DNA of 64,000 nt, from the NCBI RefSeq assembly GCF_020809045.1, contig NZ_CP078079.1:2294001-2358000 (forward strand), given 5' to 3'. Positions within the stretch are counted from its first letter, which is position 1. Each line of letters opens with the position of its first letter. Both the position numbers and the translations under genes were made by a program. Under the pieces are notes generated by a model. It had not been told where the DNA came from, ran no database searches, and saw nothing but the letters and a program-made list of their open reading frames with translations. This document shows, one piece after another, positions 27,617 to 38,265 of the stretch. The DNA comes from Pseudarthrobacter sp. L1SW (GTDB lineage Bacteria > Actinomycetota > Actinomycetes > Actinomycetales > Micrococcaceae).

Positions 27617-30600
27617 TTAGAGCTCCGAAGCGGGAACCCCAACACCCAGGATGATGGGCTCCTCCGCGGGCTTGCCGTTGCCTTGCCCGGTGGCACCTGC
27701 CTGGTCGGCTTCCGGCGCTTTTGCAGAATGTGAGTGCCCTGCCGCCGCAGCGGGGACATTCTCGCGGTGCTGGACGGAGGTCTCGTTGGCCGCACCCTGG
27801 GCACGGCTGGCGCTGCGGTTGCGGCGTGCCCGGCGCGGGCGGGACTGTTCCAGGGTGTGGTCGGAATAGTCCTTCTCCGGCACGGCAGGGGCAGCCTGGG
27901 GCTGCTCAGGCCCGGCCTGTGGAACAACCGCCTGCGGAGCCTCGGCCTGCGCAGCCCGGACCTGCTCCGGTTCCCGCTGCTCCAGTTCCTGCTCCCGCCG
28001 TCCGGGCTGCTCAGCCTTTTCTTCGGCAGCAGGCTCACCAAGGTGGGCGAAGGCTTCGGCGAGCCGGTCAAGCGTCAGGGCCGGCTTCGGCTGCTGCTCC
28101 TCCGCGTGCTCCACGAAGGGCAGGGCAACTTTCTCCCCGCCAAAGGTGAGGACGGCAGCGGGCCTGGAGGCGTCGCCGTCGTGCTTCTCCGGCTCTGCCG
28201 GCGCCGCGGGCTGGGCCTGCGGAGCCTGCCTTGCCGCGGCTACCTCGTCGTCGTGCAGGTGGGCGGCGTGTGCTGCCGCAGCGATGTTGGCCAGGGCAAG
28301 CCTGGTGGCTTCCGCCTTGGCGTGCCGCTCGGCGTCCGTGGGGTCGGGGTGGACGGTGTGCACGTGGACGGCTGCCGCGGGAGCAGCGTCCACCTGCTGG
28401 CCGCCGCGGCCGCGGCGCCGTTTCCGGTCAGGACGGACGCCGGGCTGGGTGCTGTCCCCACGCTGGGCCTCGGTGCGGTGGCTTTCGTTCCGGACGTCCG
28501 GGCGGGAGTCCGAGCGCTGCACATGGTGCTCCGCGGCCACAATATTGGCCCGGCGGTGCTCCACGGGGTCATCGTGGGTCACTACGCCGCGGCCGGCGCA
28601 GGCCTCGCACTGCTCGCCAAAGACTTCAAGGAGCCCGGTGCCCATCCGCTTGCGGGTCATCTGCACCAGGCCAAGGGACGTGACTTCGGCAACCTGGTGC
28701 TTGGTGCGGTCGCGGCCCAGGCACTCCACCATACGGCGGAGCACGAGGTCGCGGTTGGACTCGAGGACCATGTCGATGAAGTCGATGACGATGATGCCGC
28801 CGATGTCCCGCAGGCGGAGCTGGCGGACCACTTCCTCCGCGGCTTCCAGGTTGTTCTTGGTCACGGTCTCTTCGAGGTTGCCGCCGCTGCCGGTGAACTT
28901 GCCGGTGTTGACGTCCACCACGGTCATGGCCTCGGTGCGGTCAATCACCAGCGAGCCGCCGGAGGGCAGGAAGACCTTCCGTTCCAGTGCCTTGTGGATC
29001 TGTTCGTCGATCCGCCATGCGCTGAAGATGTCCTGGTCCTTGGTCCACTTCTCGAGGCGCCCCACCAGATCCGGGGCAACATACGTGACGTAGGCCTCGA
29101 TGGTGTCCCAGGCTTCCTCGCCGGAGACGATCAGCTTGGAGAAGTCCTCGTTGAAGACGTCGCGGACCACCTTAATGGTGAGGTCCGGTTCGCCGTAGAG
29201 CAGCTCCGGGGCGAGGATCTTGGTGGACTTCGACTGGCTTTCGATGCCCTCCCACTGGGCCCGCAGCCGGTTGATGTCGTGGGTGAGCTCTTCCTCGGAG
29301 GCGCCTTCCGCGGCGGTCCGGACAATAACGCCGGCCTGCTCCGGGAGGCGGTCCTTGAGGATCCGCTTGAGGCGGTTGCGTTCGACGTCGGGCAGCTTGC
29401 GGGAGATGCCGGTCATGGAACCGCCGGGAACGAAGACCAGGTAGCGGCCCGGCAGTGAGATCTGGCTGGTCAGGCGCGCGCCCTTGTGGCCCACGGGGTC
29501 CTTGGTGACCTGGACCAGGACGGTATCGCCGGACTTGAGCGCGTTTTCAATGCGGCGCTGCTTGCCCTCAAGGTTCACGGCTTCCCAGTTGACTTCACCT
29601 GCGTACAGGACGGCGTTGCGGCCCCGTCCGATGTCCACGAACGCGGCTTCCATGGACGGCAGTACGTTCTGGACCTTGCCCAGGTAGACGTTGCCGATCA
29701 GGGAATCCTGCTGGGTCTTGGACACGAAGTGCTCGGCCAGGACGCCGTCTTCCAAAACGGCGATCTGGATTCTGTCATCGCGCTGGCGCACGATCATTTG
29801 CCGGTCCACGGACTCGCGGCGGGCCAGGAACTCGGCTTCGGTGATGACAGTGCGGCGGCGGCCGGTGTCGCGTGATTCGCGGCGGCGCTGCTTCTTGGCT
29901 TCCAGGCGGGTGGAGCCCTTGACGGACGTGACGCGGTTGTTCACTGCCGGTTCGCTCACGGCGCGGGGTGCGCGGACGCGGGTCACCGTGTTGGGGGGAT
30001 CGTCGTCTCCCCCGCCCGTCAGTTCCAGGTCCTGGTCGCCACGGCGGCGGCGGCGACGACGGCGGGACGTCACGCCCTCGTCGGCCTGTCCTGCGGATTC
30101 CTCGTCAGCGTCGTCGGCAGCATCGTTTTCGGCTTCAGGGCTTTCGGCGTCTTCGCCGTCCCGCTCACCGGTCCTGCTGCGGCCGCGGCGGCCGCGGCCA
30201 CGGCGCCTCCGGCGGTTGCCGGCGTCGTCTGAATCGTCCTCGGTGTCCTCTTCTTCAACTTCTTCCGTGGCGGCAGGCGCGGGCCGCACAACGGCGCTGA
30301 GATCAGGGGCCTGGAACAGGACCGAGGTGGCGGAACCGGGTTCCATAAAGAGGGAGCCGAAGGGGCTGGCCGGGGCGGGAGCAGCGGCAGGCCCGGCTTC
30401 GGACGCGGCAGGCCCGGCTTCCGACTTCACAGCAGCACGAACCTGGCCCTGCGCGGGAGCGGCAGCATCCACCTCGCCCTGGGCAGGAGTGCCGGGGTCC
30501 TGCGCGGTTGCGGGTGCCGGAGCGGCAGGCTCCGGTGCGTCCGTCGCGGGTACGGTTGCCGGTTCAGCAACGGCTGGTGCGGCATCTCCGTCAGCAGGTG

Positions 30601-31093
30601 CGGCTTCAGCGGGGGCGGCCTCTGGCGCCGTCCCGGACTCTTCCGCCGCGGCCTCCACCGCCGGGGCGGAGGTCTTGCGGGTGGCAACCCGCCGGCGTCG
30701 AACAGGTTTTGCATCCTCCTCAGCGGCCGCTGAAGGCGCGCCGGCTGACGCAGCCTGCGCGCCGGCGTCGTCACTGGCAACGGCCGGGGCGGCTGCTTCC
30801 TCGGCGAAGGCCGGAAGCGGCTCGGCAGCCTCGACCTTCTTCCTGGAACGGCTCCGGCGGACGGGTGCCTTCGCCTCGGCGGCGTCAGTACCCGCAGGCA
30901 CGTCCTGCGTGGCGGAACCGGCACTGGCGTCTGCCGGCACGGAGCCAGCGGCGGTGATGCCTGCTTCGGCGGTCAGGGCGTCCCCGGCTTTGGGAGCGGC
31001 CTTTCGCCTGGTCCTTGTGGCCTTCTTCGGCTCGCCCTCGGCACCCGTGCCCGCTGCTTCATCATTAACGGCTAAAACTTGTTCATTATCCAT
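27617..31093 (-). CDS. rne: Ribonuclease E/G
   Basis: A 1158-residue endoribonuclease of RNA decay and rRNA processing. The catalytic core lies centrally (about residues 440-880): S1 domain with IGNVYLGKVQNVLPSMEAAF, VDIGRGRNAVLYAGEV, then DIGGIIVIDFIDMV (metal-binding Asp residues), and the zinc-link motif CEACAGRG. It is flanked on both sides by long Ala/Pro/Glu and Arg-rich low-complexity arms, the actinobacterial layout. The frame is open 53 codons upstream but ATG 31091-31093 begins the protein-like sequence. Gene order ndk-rne-rplU is conserved in actinobacteria. Confidence 0.96.
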   Translation of the reverse strand: MDNEQVLAVNDEAAGTGAEGEPKKATRTRRKAAPKAGDALTAEAGITAAGSVPADASAGSATQDVPAGTDAAEAKAPVRRSRSRKKVEAAEPLPAFAEEAAAPAVASDDAGAQAASAGAPSAAAEEDAKPVRRRRVATRKTSAPAVEAAAEESGTAPEAAPAEAAPADGDAAPAVAEPATVPATDAPEPAAPAPATAQDPGTPAQGEVDAAAPAQGQVRAAVKSEAGPAASEAGPAAAPAPASPFGSLFMEPGSATSVLFQAPDLSAVVRPAPAATEEVEEEDTEDDSDDAGNRRRRRGRGRRGRSRTGERDGEDAESPEAENDAADDADEESAGQADEGVTSRRRRRRRRGDQDLELTGGGDDDPPNTVTRVRAPRAVSEPAVNNRVTSVKGSTRLEAKKQRRRESRDTGRRRTVITEAEFLARRESVDRQMIVRQRDDRIQIAVLEDGVLAEHFVSKTQQDSLIGNVYLGKVQNVLPSMEAAFVDIGRGRNAVLYAGEVNWEAVNLEGKQRRIENALKSGDTVLVQVTKDPVGHKGARLTSQISLPGRYLVFVPGGSMTGISRKLPDVERNRLKRILKDRLPEQAGVIVRTAAEGASEEELTHDINRLRAQWEGIESQSKSTKILAPELLYGEPDLTIKVVRDVFNEDFSKLIVSGEEAWDTIEAYVTYVAPDLVGRLEKWTKDQDIFSAWRIDEQIHKALERKVFLPSGGSLVIDRTEAMTVVDVNTGKFTGSGGNLEETVTKNNLEAAEEVVRQLRLRDIGGIIVIDFIDMVLESNRDLVLRRMVECLGRDRTKHQVAEVTSLGLVQMTRKRMGTGLLEVFGEQCEACAGRGVVTHDDPVEHRRANIVAAEHHVQRSDSRPDVRNESHRTEAQRGDSTQPGVRPDRKRRRGRGGQQVDAAPAAAVHVHTVHPDPTDAERHAKAEATRLALANIAAAAHAAHLHDDEVAAARQAPQAQPAAPAEPEKHDGDASRPAAVLTFGGEKVALPFVEHAEEQQPKPALTLDRLAEAFAHLGEPAAEEKAEQPGRREQELEQREPEQVRAAQAEAPQAVVPQAGPEQPQAAPAVPEKDYSDHTLEQSRPRRARRNRSASRAQGAANETSVQHRENVPAAAAGHSHSAKAPEADQAGATGQGNGKPAEEPIILGVGVPASEL

Positions 31094-31533
31094 ATGTGGC
31101 AACACTCCTGCCCCTGACGTACCGCCACATCCGGCACCCATTGGGGCACATATTGTCAAAACCCGCAGGCGTTGACAGAAGTCAAGTGGATACCCCCAGG
31201 TTCGCACCGGCAGTGGGGTGCGGCAGCCCGTGGGGGCCGGCAGGATGTTCAAAAACCCGTTGTTCCACGTGCCACAACCAGGTGCCGCCCAATGGAGTTG
31301 CGGGAGGCTGGATCAACAAACCCAAAACCTGCGCTGCTCGTCATTGGCGGTCTTGTGAACAAGCCACCGGACCGGAGTCCGAATGTGGATCGGGTTCCAG
31401 CCACGTTCATTCTCTCACACCCGGACTATTCCACGGCGGAAGCTGCACCACCTGTTCCCCTTCCTGAAGGGTCTTGCCAGCCGCCGGCGTTACAATCGGG
31501 CAAGGAGCACCCGATGAAAAGGACGCCTTGCCA
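31094..31533. other. Intergenic region between rne and the VKOR gene
   Basis: 440 bp between divergent genes. It contains TACAAT (31491-31496), a good -10 for the VKOR gene with a poor -35, and a perfect palindrome TTGACAGAAGTCAA (31172-31185, 5-bp arms) about 80 nt before rne. Minus-strand TTGACA copies are present near rne but no convincing -10 could be fixed. No protein gene is supported. Confidence 0.5.
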
Positions 31534-32205
31534 ATGCCCAGCATTTCCCCCCTCAGCGGCACCCACGCGCCGGAACGGACTGTGGACCCGGACACCAGTG
31601 CGGCCGGAGCCCTCCCGCCCATGACCCGCAATCGGCCCCTCGGCTGGCTGTTGGTCATTACCGGCGTGGTCGGCTGGCTGGCCTCCGGAACGTTGGTCCT
31701 GGAGAAACTGGAAGTCCTCAAGGACCCCAACCACACCACTGTGTGCGACGTGAACCCGTGGATCTCCTGCGGCCAGGTGATGCAGACGTGGCAAAGCTCG
31801 CTGTTTGGCTTCCCCAACATGTTCATCGGCATCGTGGCGTTCGCGATCACCATAACGGTGGGAATGGCGCTGCTTGCGGGTGCCAATTTCGCCCGGTGGT
31901 ACTGGCTGGGCCTGCAGGCCGGCGTCACGCTGGGCTTTGCGTTTGTGGTGTGGCTGTGGTCCCAGGCGCTGTACGCCATCCACATCCTGTGCCCGTTCTG
32001 CATGATTGTCTGGGCGGCGATGATTCCGCTGTTCGTGTGGGTGACCATCCGGAACATCAGCACCGGCGTGATCCCGGTGCCCGCCAAGGCCGCGCGCATC
32101 CTGGGCGACTCCGGCTGGATCATCACGGCACTGCTCTATGTGGCCGTCATCGCCACCATCTTCTTCGCCTTCATCCAGGTTTTCGCCGGAACGTCAGGGT
32201 TCTAG
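31534..32205 (+). CDS. Vitamin K epoxide reductase family protein (VKOR)
   Basis: A 223-residue integral membrane protein, probably the quinone-linked oxidase that regenerates a DsbA-like thiol oxidase in the cell envelope. It has five hydrophobic segments, the loop cysteine pair in CDVNPWISC (Cys71, Cys79) and the active-site CPFC (Cys153, Cys156). ATG 31534 has AAGGA at 10 nt; an upstream TTG at 31474 gives only low-quality sequence. Its thiol partner is not encoded beside it. Confidence 0.92.
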   Translation: MPSISPLSGTHAPERTVDPDTSAAGALPPMTRNRPLGWLLVITGVVGWLASGTLVLEKLEVLKDPNHTTVCDVNPWISCGQVMQTWQSSLFGFPNMFIGIVAFAITITVGMALLAGANFARWYWLGLQAGVTLGFAFVVWLWSQALYAIHILCPFCMIVWAAMIPLFVWVTIRNISTGVIPVPAKAARILGDSGWIITALLYVAVIATIFFAFIQVFAGTSGF

Positions 32206-32233
32206 GTCCGCGCCAGTCCACAAGGATGACAAA

Positions 32234-32266
32234 TAAGGCCGATGTTCACGAAGAACATCGGCCTTA
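32234..32266. terminator. Bidirectional terminator between VKOR gene and ndk
   Basis: Perfect 14-bp stem TAAGGCCGATGTTC (32234-32247) with its complement (32253-32266) and a 5-nt loop, lying between two convergent genes. Confidence 0.85.
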
Positions 32267-32293
32267 CCTGTCATCTCGGGAAGGTTGGCGGGG

Positions 32294-32713
32294 TCAGCCC
32301 TGGAACCAGATCTTGATCTCGCGCTCGGCGGAATCCGTGGAGTCGGAACCGTGCACCAGGTTCTGCTGGACCTTCAAGCCCCAGTCGCGGCCGAAGTCGC
32401 CGCGGATGGTGCCGGGGGCTGCCGTGGTGGGGTCGGTGGTGCCCGCCAGGGACCGGAAGCCCTCGATGACCCGGTGGCCCTCGAAGATGGCTGCAACAAC
32501 GGGGCCGCTGAGCATGAATTCCACCAGGGGCTCGTAGAAGGGTTTGCCCACATGCTCCTCATAGTGCTGCTCCAGGAGTTCGCGCGAGGCGTCAACCTTC
32601 TTGAGTTCGGCCAAGGTGTAGCCCTTGGCTTCGATCCGGGCCAGGATGGCGCCGGTGAGGTTACGGGCGACGCCGTCGGGCTTGATCAGGACGAGGGTGC
32701 GCTCAGTGGTCAC
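32294..32713 (-). CDS. ndk: Nucleoside diphosphate kinase
   Basis: A 139-residue NDP kinase that balances nucleoside triphosphate pools. It has [20 protein letters not shown], and NLVHGSDS with the phosphorylated His, then a [10 protein letters not shown] end. GTG start at 32711-32713. It is the last gene of the ileS-folC-DUF4233-ndk run. Confidence 0.98.
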   Translation of the reverse strand: MTTERTLVLIKPDGVARNLTGAILARIEAKGYTLAELKKVDASRELLEQHYEEHVGKPFYEPLVEFMLSGPVVAAIFEGHRVIEGFRSLAGTTDPTTAAPGTIRGDFGRDWGLKVQQNLVHGSDSTDSAEREIKIWFQG

Positions 32714-32780
32714 AACTGCTCCAATGCGTTGGGATGGGTTTCGGGGACAAGTCTACGGGGCCAAGGCCGAACGGCTTCGG

Positions 32781-33260
32781 TCAGGGGGACTGCGGCTGCT
32801 GCCCCGGCCCCGACGCCGGCCCCGCCGCCTGGTCCGGGTGGGCGGCTTCCCACTCCGCCTGCTCGCGGGCGCGCTCCCCGGCCTCGCGGTCCAGCCGGAT
32901 TCCGGTGCGGATGCCGTACCACCAGGCCGCTGCGAACAGGGTGCCCACCAGGAACATGGCGGGCTCGATGATGCCGGTGAGAATCAGGACGAGCTGCAGG
33001 ATCCAGCCCAGCCCGATGCCCCAGGGCCGGGTGAGGAAGGCGCAGGCCACAATCATCACAACGCTGAGCCCGATCCCCACCCCCAGGATGAGGGCCGGCG
33101 GAAATTCCCCGCGCCGCAGCCCGAACACTGCCAGGGTGGCGAAGAACATAACGAATGCTTCCAGCAGCAGCACGGTGGATGCAAACATCACCTTCGTGGA
33201 GCGGCGCTTCTTAGGCATGCCCGGGCGCCATTCACGCTGCGCTTTGGTCAGCTTGGCCAC
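32781..33260 (-). CDS. DUF4233 membrane protein
   Basis: A 159-residue protein with four hydrophobic segments starting at about residue 24 (VMFASTVLLLEAFVMFFATL) and a soluble, Gly/Gln/Pro-rich tail. It has the location typical of DUF4233 proteins, directly after folC; its GTG follows the folC stop with no gap. Function unknown. Confidence 0.85.
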   Translation of the reverse strand: MAKLTKAQREWRPGMPKKRRSTKVMFASTVLLLEAFVMFFATLAVFGLRRGEFPPALILGVGIGLSVVMIVACAFLTRPWGIGLGWILQLVLILTGIIEPAMFLVGTLFAAAWWYGIRTGIRLDREAGERAREQAEWEAAHPDQAAGPASGPGQQPQSP

Positions 33261-34619
33261 TCAGGCCTCCGTCTTTCCGAGCAGGATCCGGGCCTCGGCC
33301 ACCAGGGTGATGGAGCCCGTTACCAGGACTCCCCCGGACAGGTCGTCGTTTGCTTCGGCGCGTTCCACCGCCCATTCCAGTGCGTCGTCGAGCTTTTCTG
33401 CGATGTGCACGTTGTCCTCGCCGAAACCGAGCTCAACCGCGAGTTCGGCCAGTTCCGCTGCGGGCACTGCGCGCGGGGAGTTCGACTGGGTGAAGCAGAA
33501 CTCCTCCGCCATCCCGCCGAGCGACTCCTTGAGCTGCCGGAGGATCTCCTCGGCGTCCTTTTCCTTCAGCACGCCAACTACCGGAACCAGCCTGGTGAAG
33601 GTGAAGGCTTCCTGGAGGGCGGCAGCGGACGCCTTGATGCCGTCCGGGTTGTGTGCAGCGTCCACAATGATGGTGGGCGCGGTACGCACCACTTCAAGCC
33701 GGCCCGGCGACGTCACGTTGGCGAAGCCTTCCTGCAGCACCTCGAAGTCGAGTTCCTTTTCGCCCCCGAAGAACGCCTCAAGGGCGGCCACAGCCACCGC
33801 AGCGTTCTGCGCCTGGTGGGCGCCGTGCAGCGGTACCAGCAGTTCCGGGTAGCGCCCGGCGATGCCCTGGATGCTCACAACCTGCCCGCCCACCGCCACG
33901 GCCCGGGACTCCACGCCGCATTCCACGCCTTCGAAGCGGAACGGCACGCCCACCTCCTTGGCCTTCTCCAGCAGGACCTGCGCCGCGTCAAGGGGCTGGG
34001 CGGCGCTGATGAGGTAGCCGCCCGGCTTGATGATGCCGGCCTTTTCGTAGGCGATGTCCTCCGTGGTGTCACCCAGGAGGTCGGTGTGGTCCAGGGAAAT
34101 GGGCGTGATAACGGAGACCTGCCCGTCGCCCACGTTGGTGGCATCGGTGATGCCGCCCAGGCCCACTTCGATGACGGCCACGTTCACCGGCTGGTCCGCG
34201 AAGATCGCGAAGCCCAGGATGGTGAGGCATTCGAAGTAGGTGAGCCGGGGCTGGCCCTCGGCCTCAAGCTCCGAGTCCACGATCTCCAGGTAGGGCCGGA
34301 TTTCGTCCCAGATCCGGACGAAGGTCTCGTCGGAAACCGGGTGGCCGTCGATGCTGATCCGCTCCGTGACCTTGGACAGGTGCGGGCTGGTGTACCGTCC
34401 GGTGCTGAGGCCATGGGCCCGCAGCACGGATTCGATCATGCGGGCGGTGGAGGTCTTGCCGTTGGTGCCGGTGACGTGGATGATCGGGAACGCCTTGTTG
34501 GGCTCCCCCAGAACGTCCATGGCGCGGAACAGCGGCGCGAGGCGCGGCTCCATCTTGTTTTCCGGCGCCCGGCCCAGCAGTTCGGCGTAGACGCTCTCTA
34601 CGGAAAATTCGTCAGTCAT
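33261..34619 (-). CDS. folC: Folylpolyglutamate / dihydrofolate synthase FolC
   Basis: A 452-residue Mur-ligase-like enzyme that makes dihydrofolate and adds glutamates to folates. It shows IHVTGTNGKTSTARMIESVL (P-loop), VGLGGITDATN, ISLDHTDLLGDT, YEKAGIIKPGG and the C-domain DAAHNPDGIK. It starts 3 bp after the ileS stop, so it shares the T-box-controlled transcript. Confidence 0.96.
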   Translation of the reverse strand: MTDEFSVESVYAELLGRAPENKMEPRLAPLFRAMDVLGEPNKAFPIIHVTGTNGKTSTARMIESVLRAHGLSTGRYTSPHLSKVTERISIDGHPVSDETFVRIWDEIRPYLEIVDSELEAEGQPRLTYFECLTILGFAIFADQPVNVAVIEVGLGGITDATNVGDGQVSVITPISLDHTDLLGDTTEDIAYEKAGIIKPGGYLISAAQPLDAAQVLLEKAKEVGVPFRFEGVECGVESRAVAVGGQVVSIQGIAGRYPELLVPLHGAHQAQNAAVAVAALEAFFGGEKELDFEVLQEGFANVTSPGRLEVVRTAPTIIVDAAHNPDGIKASAAALQEAFTFTRLVPVVGVLKEKDAEEILRQLKESLGGMAEEFCFTQSNSPRAVPAAELAELAVELGFGEDNVHIAEKLDDALEWAVERAEANDDLSGGVLVTGSITLVAEARILLGKTEA

Positions 34620-34622
34620 GGA

Positions 34623-37600
34623 TCAGGCCTCCACTTTTTCGACGGCTACAGCCGGCTCGGCGGCGTCCGAGGGTTCTGCCGCCAGGTCCACGGTAAGGGT
34701 CTCGCCCTTGACCAGGTCGGCGTTGGCGAGCAGGGCGTCGACGACGTTCTGCCGGGCAGTCACCGTGGTCCGGATCCGGTCGCTGACGTTCAGTCCGGCG
34801 TCCTTGCGGGCCTGCTGGATGGCGCGGACCATGTCGCGGGCCAGTCCCTCGGCTTCCAGTTCGGGGGTGACCTCGGTGTTCAGGACCACGAAGCCGCCGC
34901 CGGGAAGGACTGCGGCAGCACGTGAACCGGCGCCGTCCGCGGACTCCGCCACCACGGTCTCCAGCGTGTACTCCTGCGGCTCGAGCTCGAGGCCGCCGGC
35001 GGTGACCACCCCGGCTTCGCTGATTGACCAGTCACCGGACTTTGAGCCCTTGATGGCCTGCTGGACGTTCTTGCCCAGCCGCGGGCCGGCGGCCCGGGCG
35101 TTGACCACGAGCTTCTGCTCGATGCCGAACTCCTCCGGGGACGCGGCTTCGGCGTCGAGCAGGCGGACCGAGCGCAGGTTCAGTTCATCGGCGACGACGC
35201 CGGCGAAGCCTCCCAGCGCATCCGCACCGGGTGCCACAACCGTGAGCTCCTGCAGCGGGAGGCGCACGCGCAGGTTCGCTGCCTTGCGCAGCGAGGAGCC
35301 GGTGGAGCAGATCTGCTGCACGCGGTCCATCGCCTCCACCAGTCCCGGGTTGGCCGGGAACAGGTTGGCGTCCGGCCAGTCAGCCAGGTGCACGGAGCGG
35401 CCGCCCGTGAGGCCGCGCCAGATCTCCTCGGAAACCAGCGGCAGCAGGGACGCAGCCACGCGGGCCACCGTTTCCAGCGCGGTGTAGAGCGCGTCGAACG
35501 CGTCAACGCTCTCGTCGAAGAACCGCTGCCGGCTGCGGCGCACGTACCAGTTGGTGAGCATGTCCAGGTAGCTGCGGAGGGCATCGCAGGCACCGGAGAT
35601 GTCGTACTCGTCCAGGCGTTCCGTCATGGTGCCCACCAGTTCGCCGGTGTTGGCGAGCAGGTACTGGTCCAGCGTGTCTGCATAGCCGTCATAGCGCAGC
35701 TTCGCGTCATACCCGGCCGCTGTACCGTCAACTACGTTGGAGGCGTTCGTGTACAGCGTGAAGAAGCTGTACACGTTCCACAACGGCAGGATGACCTGCC
35801 GGACGCCGTCGCGGATTCCCTGCTCGGTGACCACAAGGTTGCCGCCGCGGAGGATGGGGCTGGACATCAGGAACCAGCGCATCGCGTCCGAGCCGTCACG
35901 GTCCAGGACCTCGGAGACGTCGGGGTAGTTCCGCAGGCTCTTGGACATCTTCTGCCCGTCCGAGCCAAGCACGATGCCATGGCTGATGACGTTGCGGAAC
36001 GCCGGACGGTCGAACAGGGCCGTGGAGAGGATGTGCAGCATGTAGAACCAGCCGCGGGTCTGGCCGATGTACTCCACGATGAAGTCGGCAGGGTTGTGGG
36101 TGTCGAACCACGCCTCGTTCTGGAAGGGGTAGTGCACCTGGCCGTAAGGCATGGAACCGGAGTCGAACCAGACGTCCAGCACGTCCTCCACGCGGCGCAT
36201 CACGGACTGGCCCTCTTCGGGGGTCCGGGGATCGTCCGGGTTGGGCCGGGTCAGTTCGTCGATGAACGGGCGGTGCAGGTCCACCTGGCCGTCCTTGTTC
36301 AGCGGCAGCCGGCCGAAGTCGGCCTCGATCTCCGCGAGCGAACCATACACATCCGTGCGGGGGTACTCGGGATCGCTGGACTGCCACACGGGGATGGGGC
36401 TGCCCCAGTAACGGTTCCGGCTGATGGACCAGTCACGGGCGTTTTCCAGCCACTTGCCGAACTGGCCGTCCTTGACGTTGCCCGGGATCCAGTTGATTTC
36501 CTGGTTCAGCTCGGACATGCGGTCCTTGAACTTGGTGACTTCCACGTACCAGGAGGACACGGCGCGATAAATCAGCGGGTTGCGGCAGCGCCAGCAGTGC
36601 GGGTAGCTGTGCTCATAGCTGGCCTGGCGGACCAGCCGTCCTTGGGCGCGCAGCACCTGCGTGATGGGCTTGTTGGCCTCGAATACCTGCAGGCCCACGA
36701 TGTCGTGCAGGTCGCCGTGCTTGAACAGCGGCAGGAACTTGGCGCCTTCGTCCACGGAGAGGATCACCGGGATGCCGGCCTCCTCGCACACCTTCTGGTC
36801 GTCCTCGCCGTAGGCGGGGGCCTGGTGGACGATGCCGGTGCCGTCGGTGGTGGTGACGTAGTCGGCAGCCAGGAACCGCCAGGCGTTTTCCATGCCGTAC
36901 TTTTCGTTGTCTGCGAAGTCCTGCCACAGCGGCTGGTACTCCAGGCCTTCAAGTTCCGCGCCGGTGTGGGTGGACACCACGGCGGCCTGCGCGGCCTCGA
37001 AATCGTCGTAGCCGAGGTCCTTGGCGTAGCTGCCCACCAGGTCGGCCGCCAGGAGGAAGCTTCCCGTGACAGGCGCCTCCGGGGACGCAGCCTTGATGCC
37101 GTTGGGGCCGGCCGGCAGCACGGCGTAGGTGATGGAAGGCCCGACGGCGAGCGCCGCGTTGGTGGGCAGCGTCCAGGGCGTCGTGGTCCAGGCGAGGGCC
37201 TGGACGCCGGCCAGCTGGCGCGACAGCTCGGATTTGCCCGCGGTGATGGGGAAGGTCACCGTGACGGTCTGGTCCTGGCGGTTCTTGTACACGTCGTCGT
37301 CCATGCGCAGCTCATGGTTGGACAGCGGCGTTTCGTCTTTCCAGCAGTACGGCAGGACCCGGTAGCCGTTGTAGGTGAGGCCTTTTTCGTGCAGCTGCTT
37401 GAACGCCCAGAGGACGGACTCCATGTACTCCACGTTGAGGGTCTTGTAGTCGTTGTCGAAGTCCACCCAGCGTGCCTGGCGGGTGACGTAGTTGCGCCAT
37501 TCGTCGGCGTACTTCATCACGGAGGCGCGGCATGCGTCGTTGAACTTGTCGATGCCCATGGCTTCGATCTGCGTCTTGTCCGTCATGCCCAGCTGCTTCA

Positions 37601-37967
37601 TGGCTTCAAGTTCGGCGGGCAGCCCGTGGGTGTCCCAGCCGAAGCGGCGCTCCACGCGCTTGCCGCGCTGGGTCTGGTAGCGGCCCACCAGGTCCTTGGC
37701 GTATCCCGTCAGCAGGTGGCCGTAGTGCGGCAGTCCGTTGGCGAAGGGAGGGCCGTCATAGAAGACGAACTCGTTGCTGCCGGGCTGGCCGCCGGGGGCG
37801 TCCGCACTGCGCTGGTCGATGCTGGCCTGGAAGGTGCCGTCCTGGTCCCAGTACTTCAGGATGCGCTCTTCGATCTCCGGAAACTTCACGGAGGCGGAAA
37901 CACCGGCACCGCCGGTGGACGACGCGCTGGCAGAAGTGGAGGCTGAGGCCTTGGGGTAATACGTCAT
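34623..37967 (-). CDS. ileS: Isoleucyl-tRNA synthetase
   Basis: An 1114-residue class I synthetase. The HIGH element appears as HYGH in [18 protein letters not shown], followed by [11 protein letters not shown]; the KMSKS loop is [10 protein letters not shown]; editing-domain segment [15 protein letters not shown] is clear. The length, DTHGLPAE and CWRCRNPL features fit the longer eukaryote-like IleS type found in actinobacteria (inference). ATG 37965-37967 has AGGA at 8 nt, and the open frame upstream is the T-box leader. An Ala/Ser-rich extension of about 30 residues precedes the core. Confidence 0.96.
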   Translation of the reverse strand: MTYYPKASASTSASASSTGGAGVSASVKFPEIEERILKYWDQDGTFQASIDQRSADAPGGQPGSNEFVFYDGPPFANGLPHYGHLLTGYAKDLVGRYQTQRGKRVERRFGWDTHGLPAELEAMKQLGMTDKTQIEAMGIDKFNDACRASVMKYADEWRNYVTRQARWVDFDNDYKTLNVEYMESVLWAFKQLHEKGLTYNGYRVLPYCWKDETPLSNHELRMDDDVYKNRQDQTVTVTFPITAGKSELSRQLAGVQALAWTTTPWTLPTNAALAVGPSITYAVLPAGPNGIKAASPEAPVTGSFLLAADLVGSYAKDLGYDDFEAAQAAVVSTHTGAELEGLEYQPLWQDFADNEKYGMENAWRFLAADYVTTTDGTGIVHQAPAYGEDDQKVCEEAGIPVILSVDEGAKFLPLFKHGDLHDIVGLQVFEANKPITQVLRAQGRLVRQASYEHSYPHCWRCRNPLIYRAVSSWYVEVTKFKDRMSELNQEINWIPGNVKDGQFGKWLENARDWSISRNRYWGSPIPVWQSSDPEYPRTDVYGSLAEIEADFGRLPLNKDGQVDLHRPFIDELTRPNPDDPRTPEEGQSVMRRVEDVLDVWFDSGSMPYGQVHYPFQNEAWFDTHNPADFIVEYIGQTRGWFYMLHILSTALFDRPAFRNVISHGIVLGSDGQKMSKSLRNYPDVSEVLDRDGSDAMRWFLMSSPILRGGNLVVTEQGIRDGVRQVILPLWNVYSFFTLYTNASNVVDGTAAGYDAKLRYDGYADTLDQYLLANTGELVGTMTERLDEYDISGACDALRSYLDMLTNWYVRRSRQRFFDESVDAFDALYTALETVARVAASLLPLVSEEIWRGLTGGRSVHLADWPDANLFPANPGLVEAMDRVQQICSTGSSLRKAANLRVRLPLQELTVVAPGADALGGFAGVVADELNLRSVRLLDAEAASPEEFGIEQKLVVNARAAGPRLGKNVQQAIKGSKSGDWSISEAGVVTAGGLELEPQEYTLETVVAESADGAGSRAAAVLPGGGFVVLNTEVTPELEAEGLARDMVRAIQQARKDAGLNVSDRIRTTVTARQNVVDALLANADLVKGETLTVDLAAEPSDAAEPAVAVEKVEA

Positions 37968-37972
37968 GTCGA

Positions 37973-38259
37973 CATCCTGGGTTGAGCTTGGCGAACTGCC
38001 GGCTTGCGCCGTGTTGTTCCGTTCAGGATGCGAGGACGGTTTGCCATGTTGTCCGCCGGACTCCATGCTTACCGCGGTACCACCTCACTTACCGGCGTTG
38101 CGCGTTCCCCGGAAGGAACAGGCGCCGCGACGGCCGCTCATTGACTGCTGTGACGGGCTTACCCGTCCGGTTCTACTGGCGCGGACGCGACGTATCAGTT
38201 CAATACGCCAGTCCGCGTGTTCTTCCGGAAGCTCACCGGTGATTGCCGGGTCATAGCCA
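37973..38259 (-). promoter_or_regulatory. T-box riboswitch of ileS (translational type)
   Basis: The T-box core GAGGTGGTACCGCGG occupies 38072-38086 on the minus strand and pairs with the tRNA acceptor end. Upstream are a helix GACGGGTAAGCCCGTC (stem III-like) and a short hairpin region around GCGTATTGAACTGATACG, consistent with the ultrashort stem I of actinobacterial ileS leaders. No terminator with T run lies before the gene; instead CATCCTG (38024-38030) is complementary to CAGGATG covering the Shine-Dalgarno (37973-37979). This predicts that uncharged tRNA-Ile releases the ribosome-binding site. The specifier codon could not be fixed with certainty. Confidence 0.85.
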
Positions 38260-38265
38260 TCTCCG

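Noticed and set aside
27734..29458. 574-codon plus-strand frame opposite rne
   Set aside because: It is antisense to the catalytic core of RNase E, whose motifs are unmistakable; the long open frame is an effect of GC-rich third positions.
32625..34925. 766-codon plus-strand frame
   Set aside because: Antisense to ndk, DUF4233 and folC, all well-supported genes.
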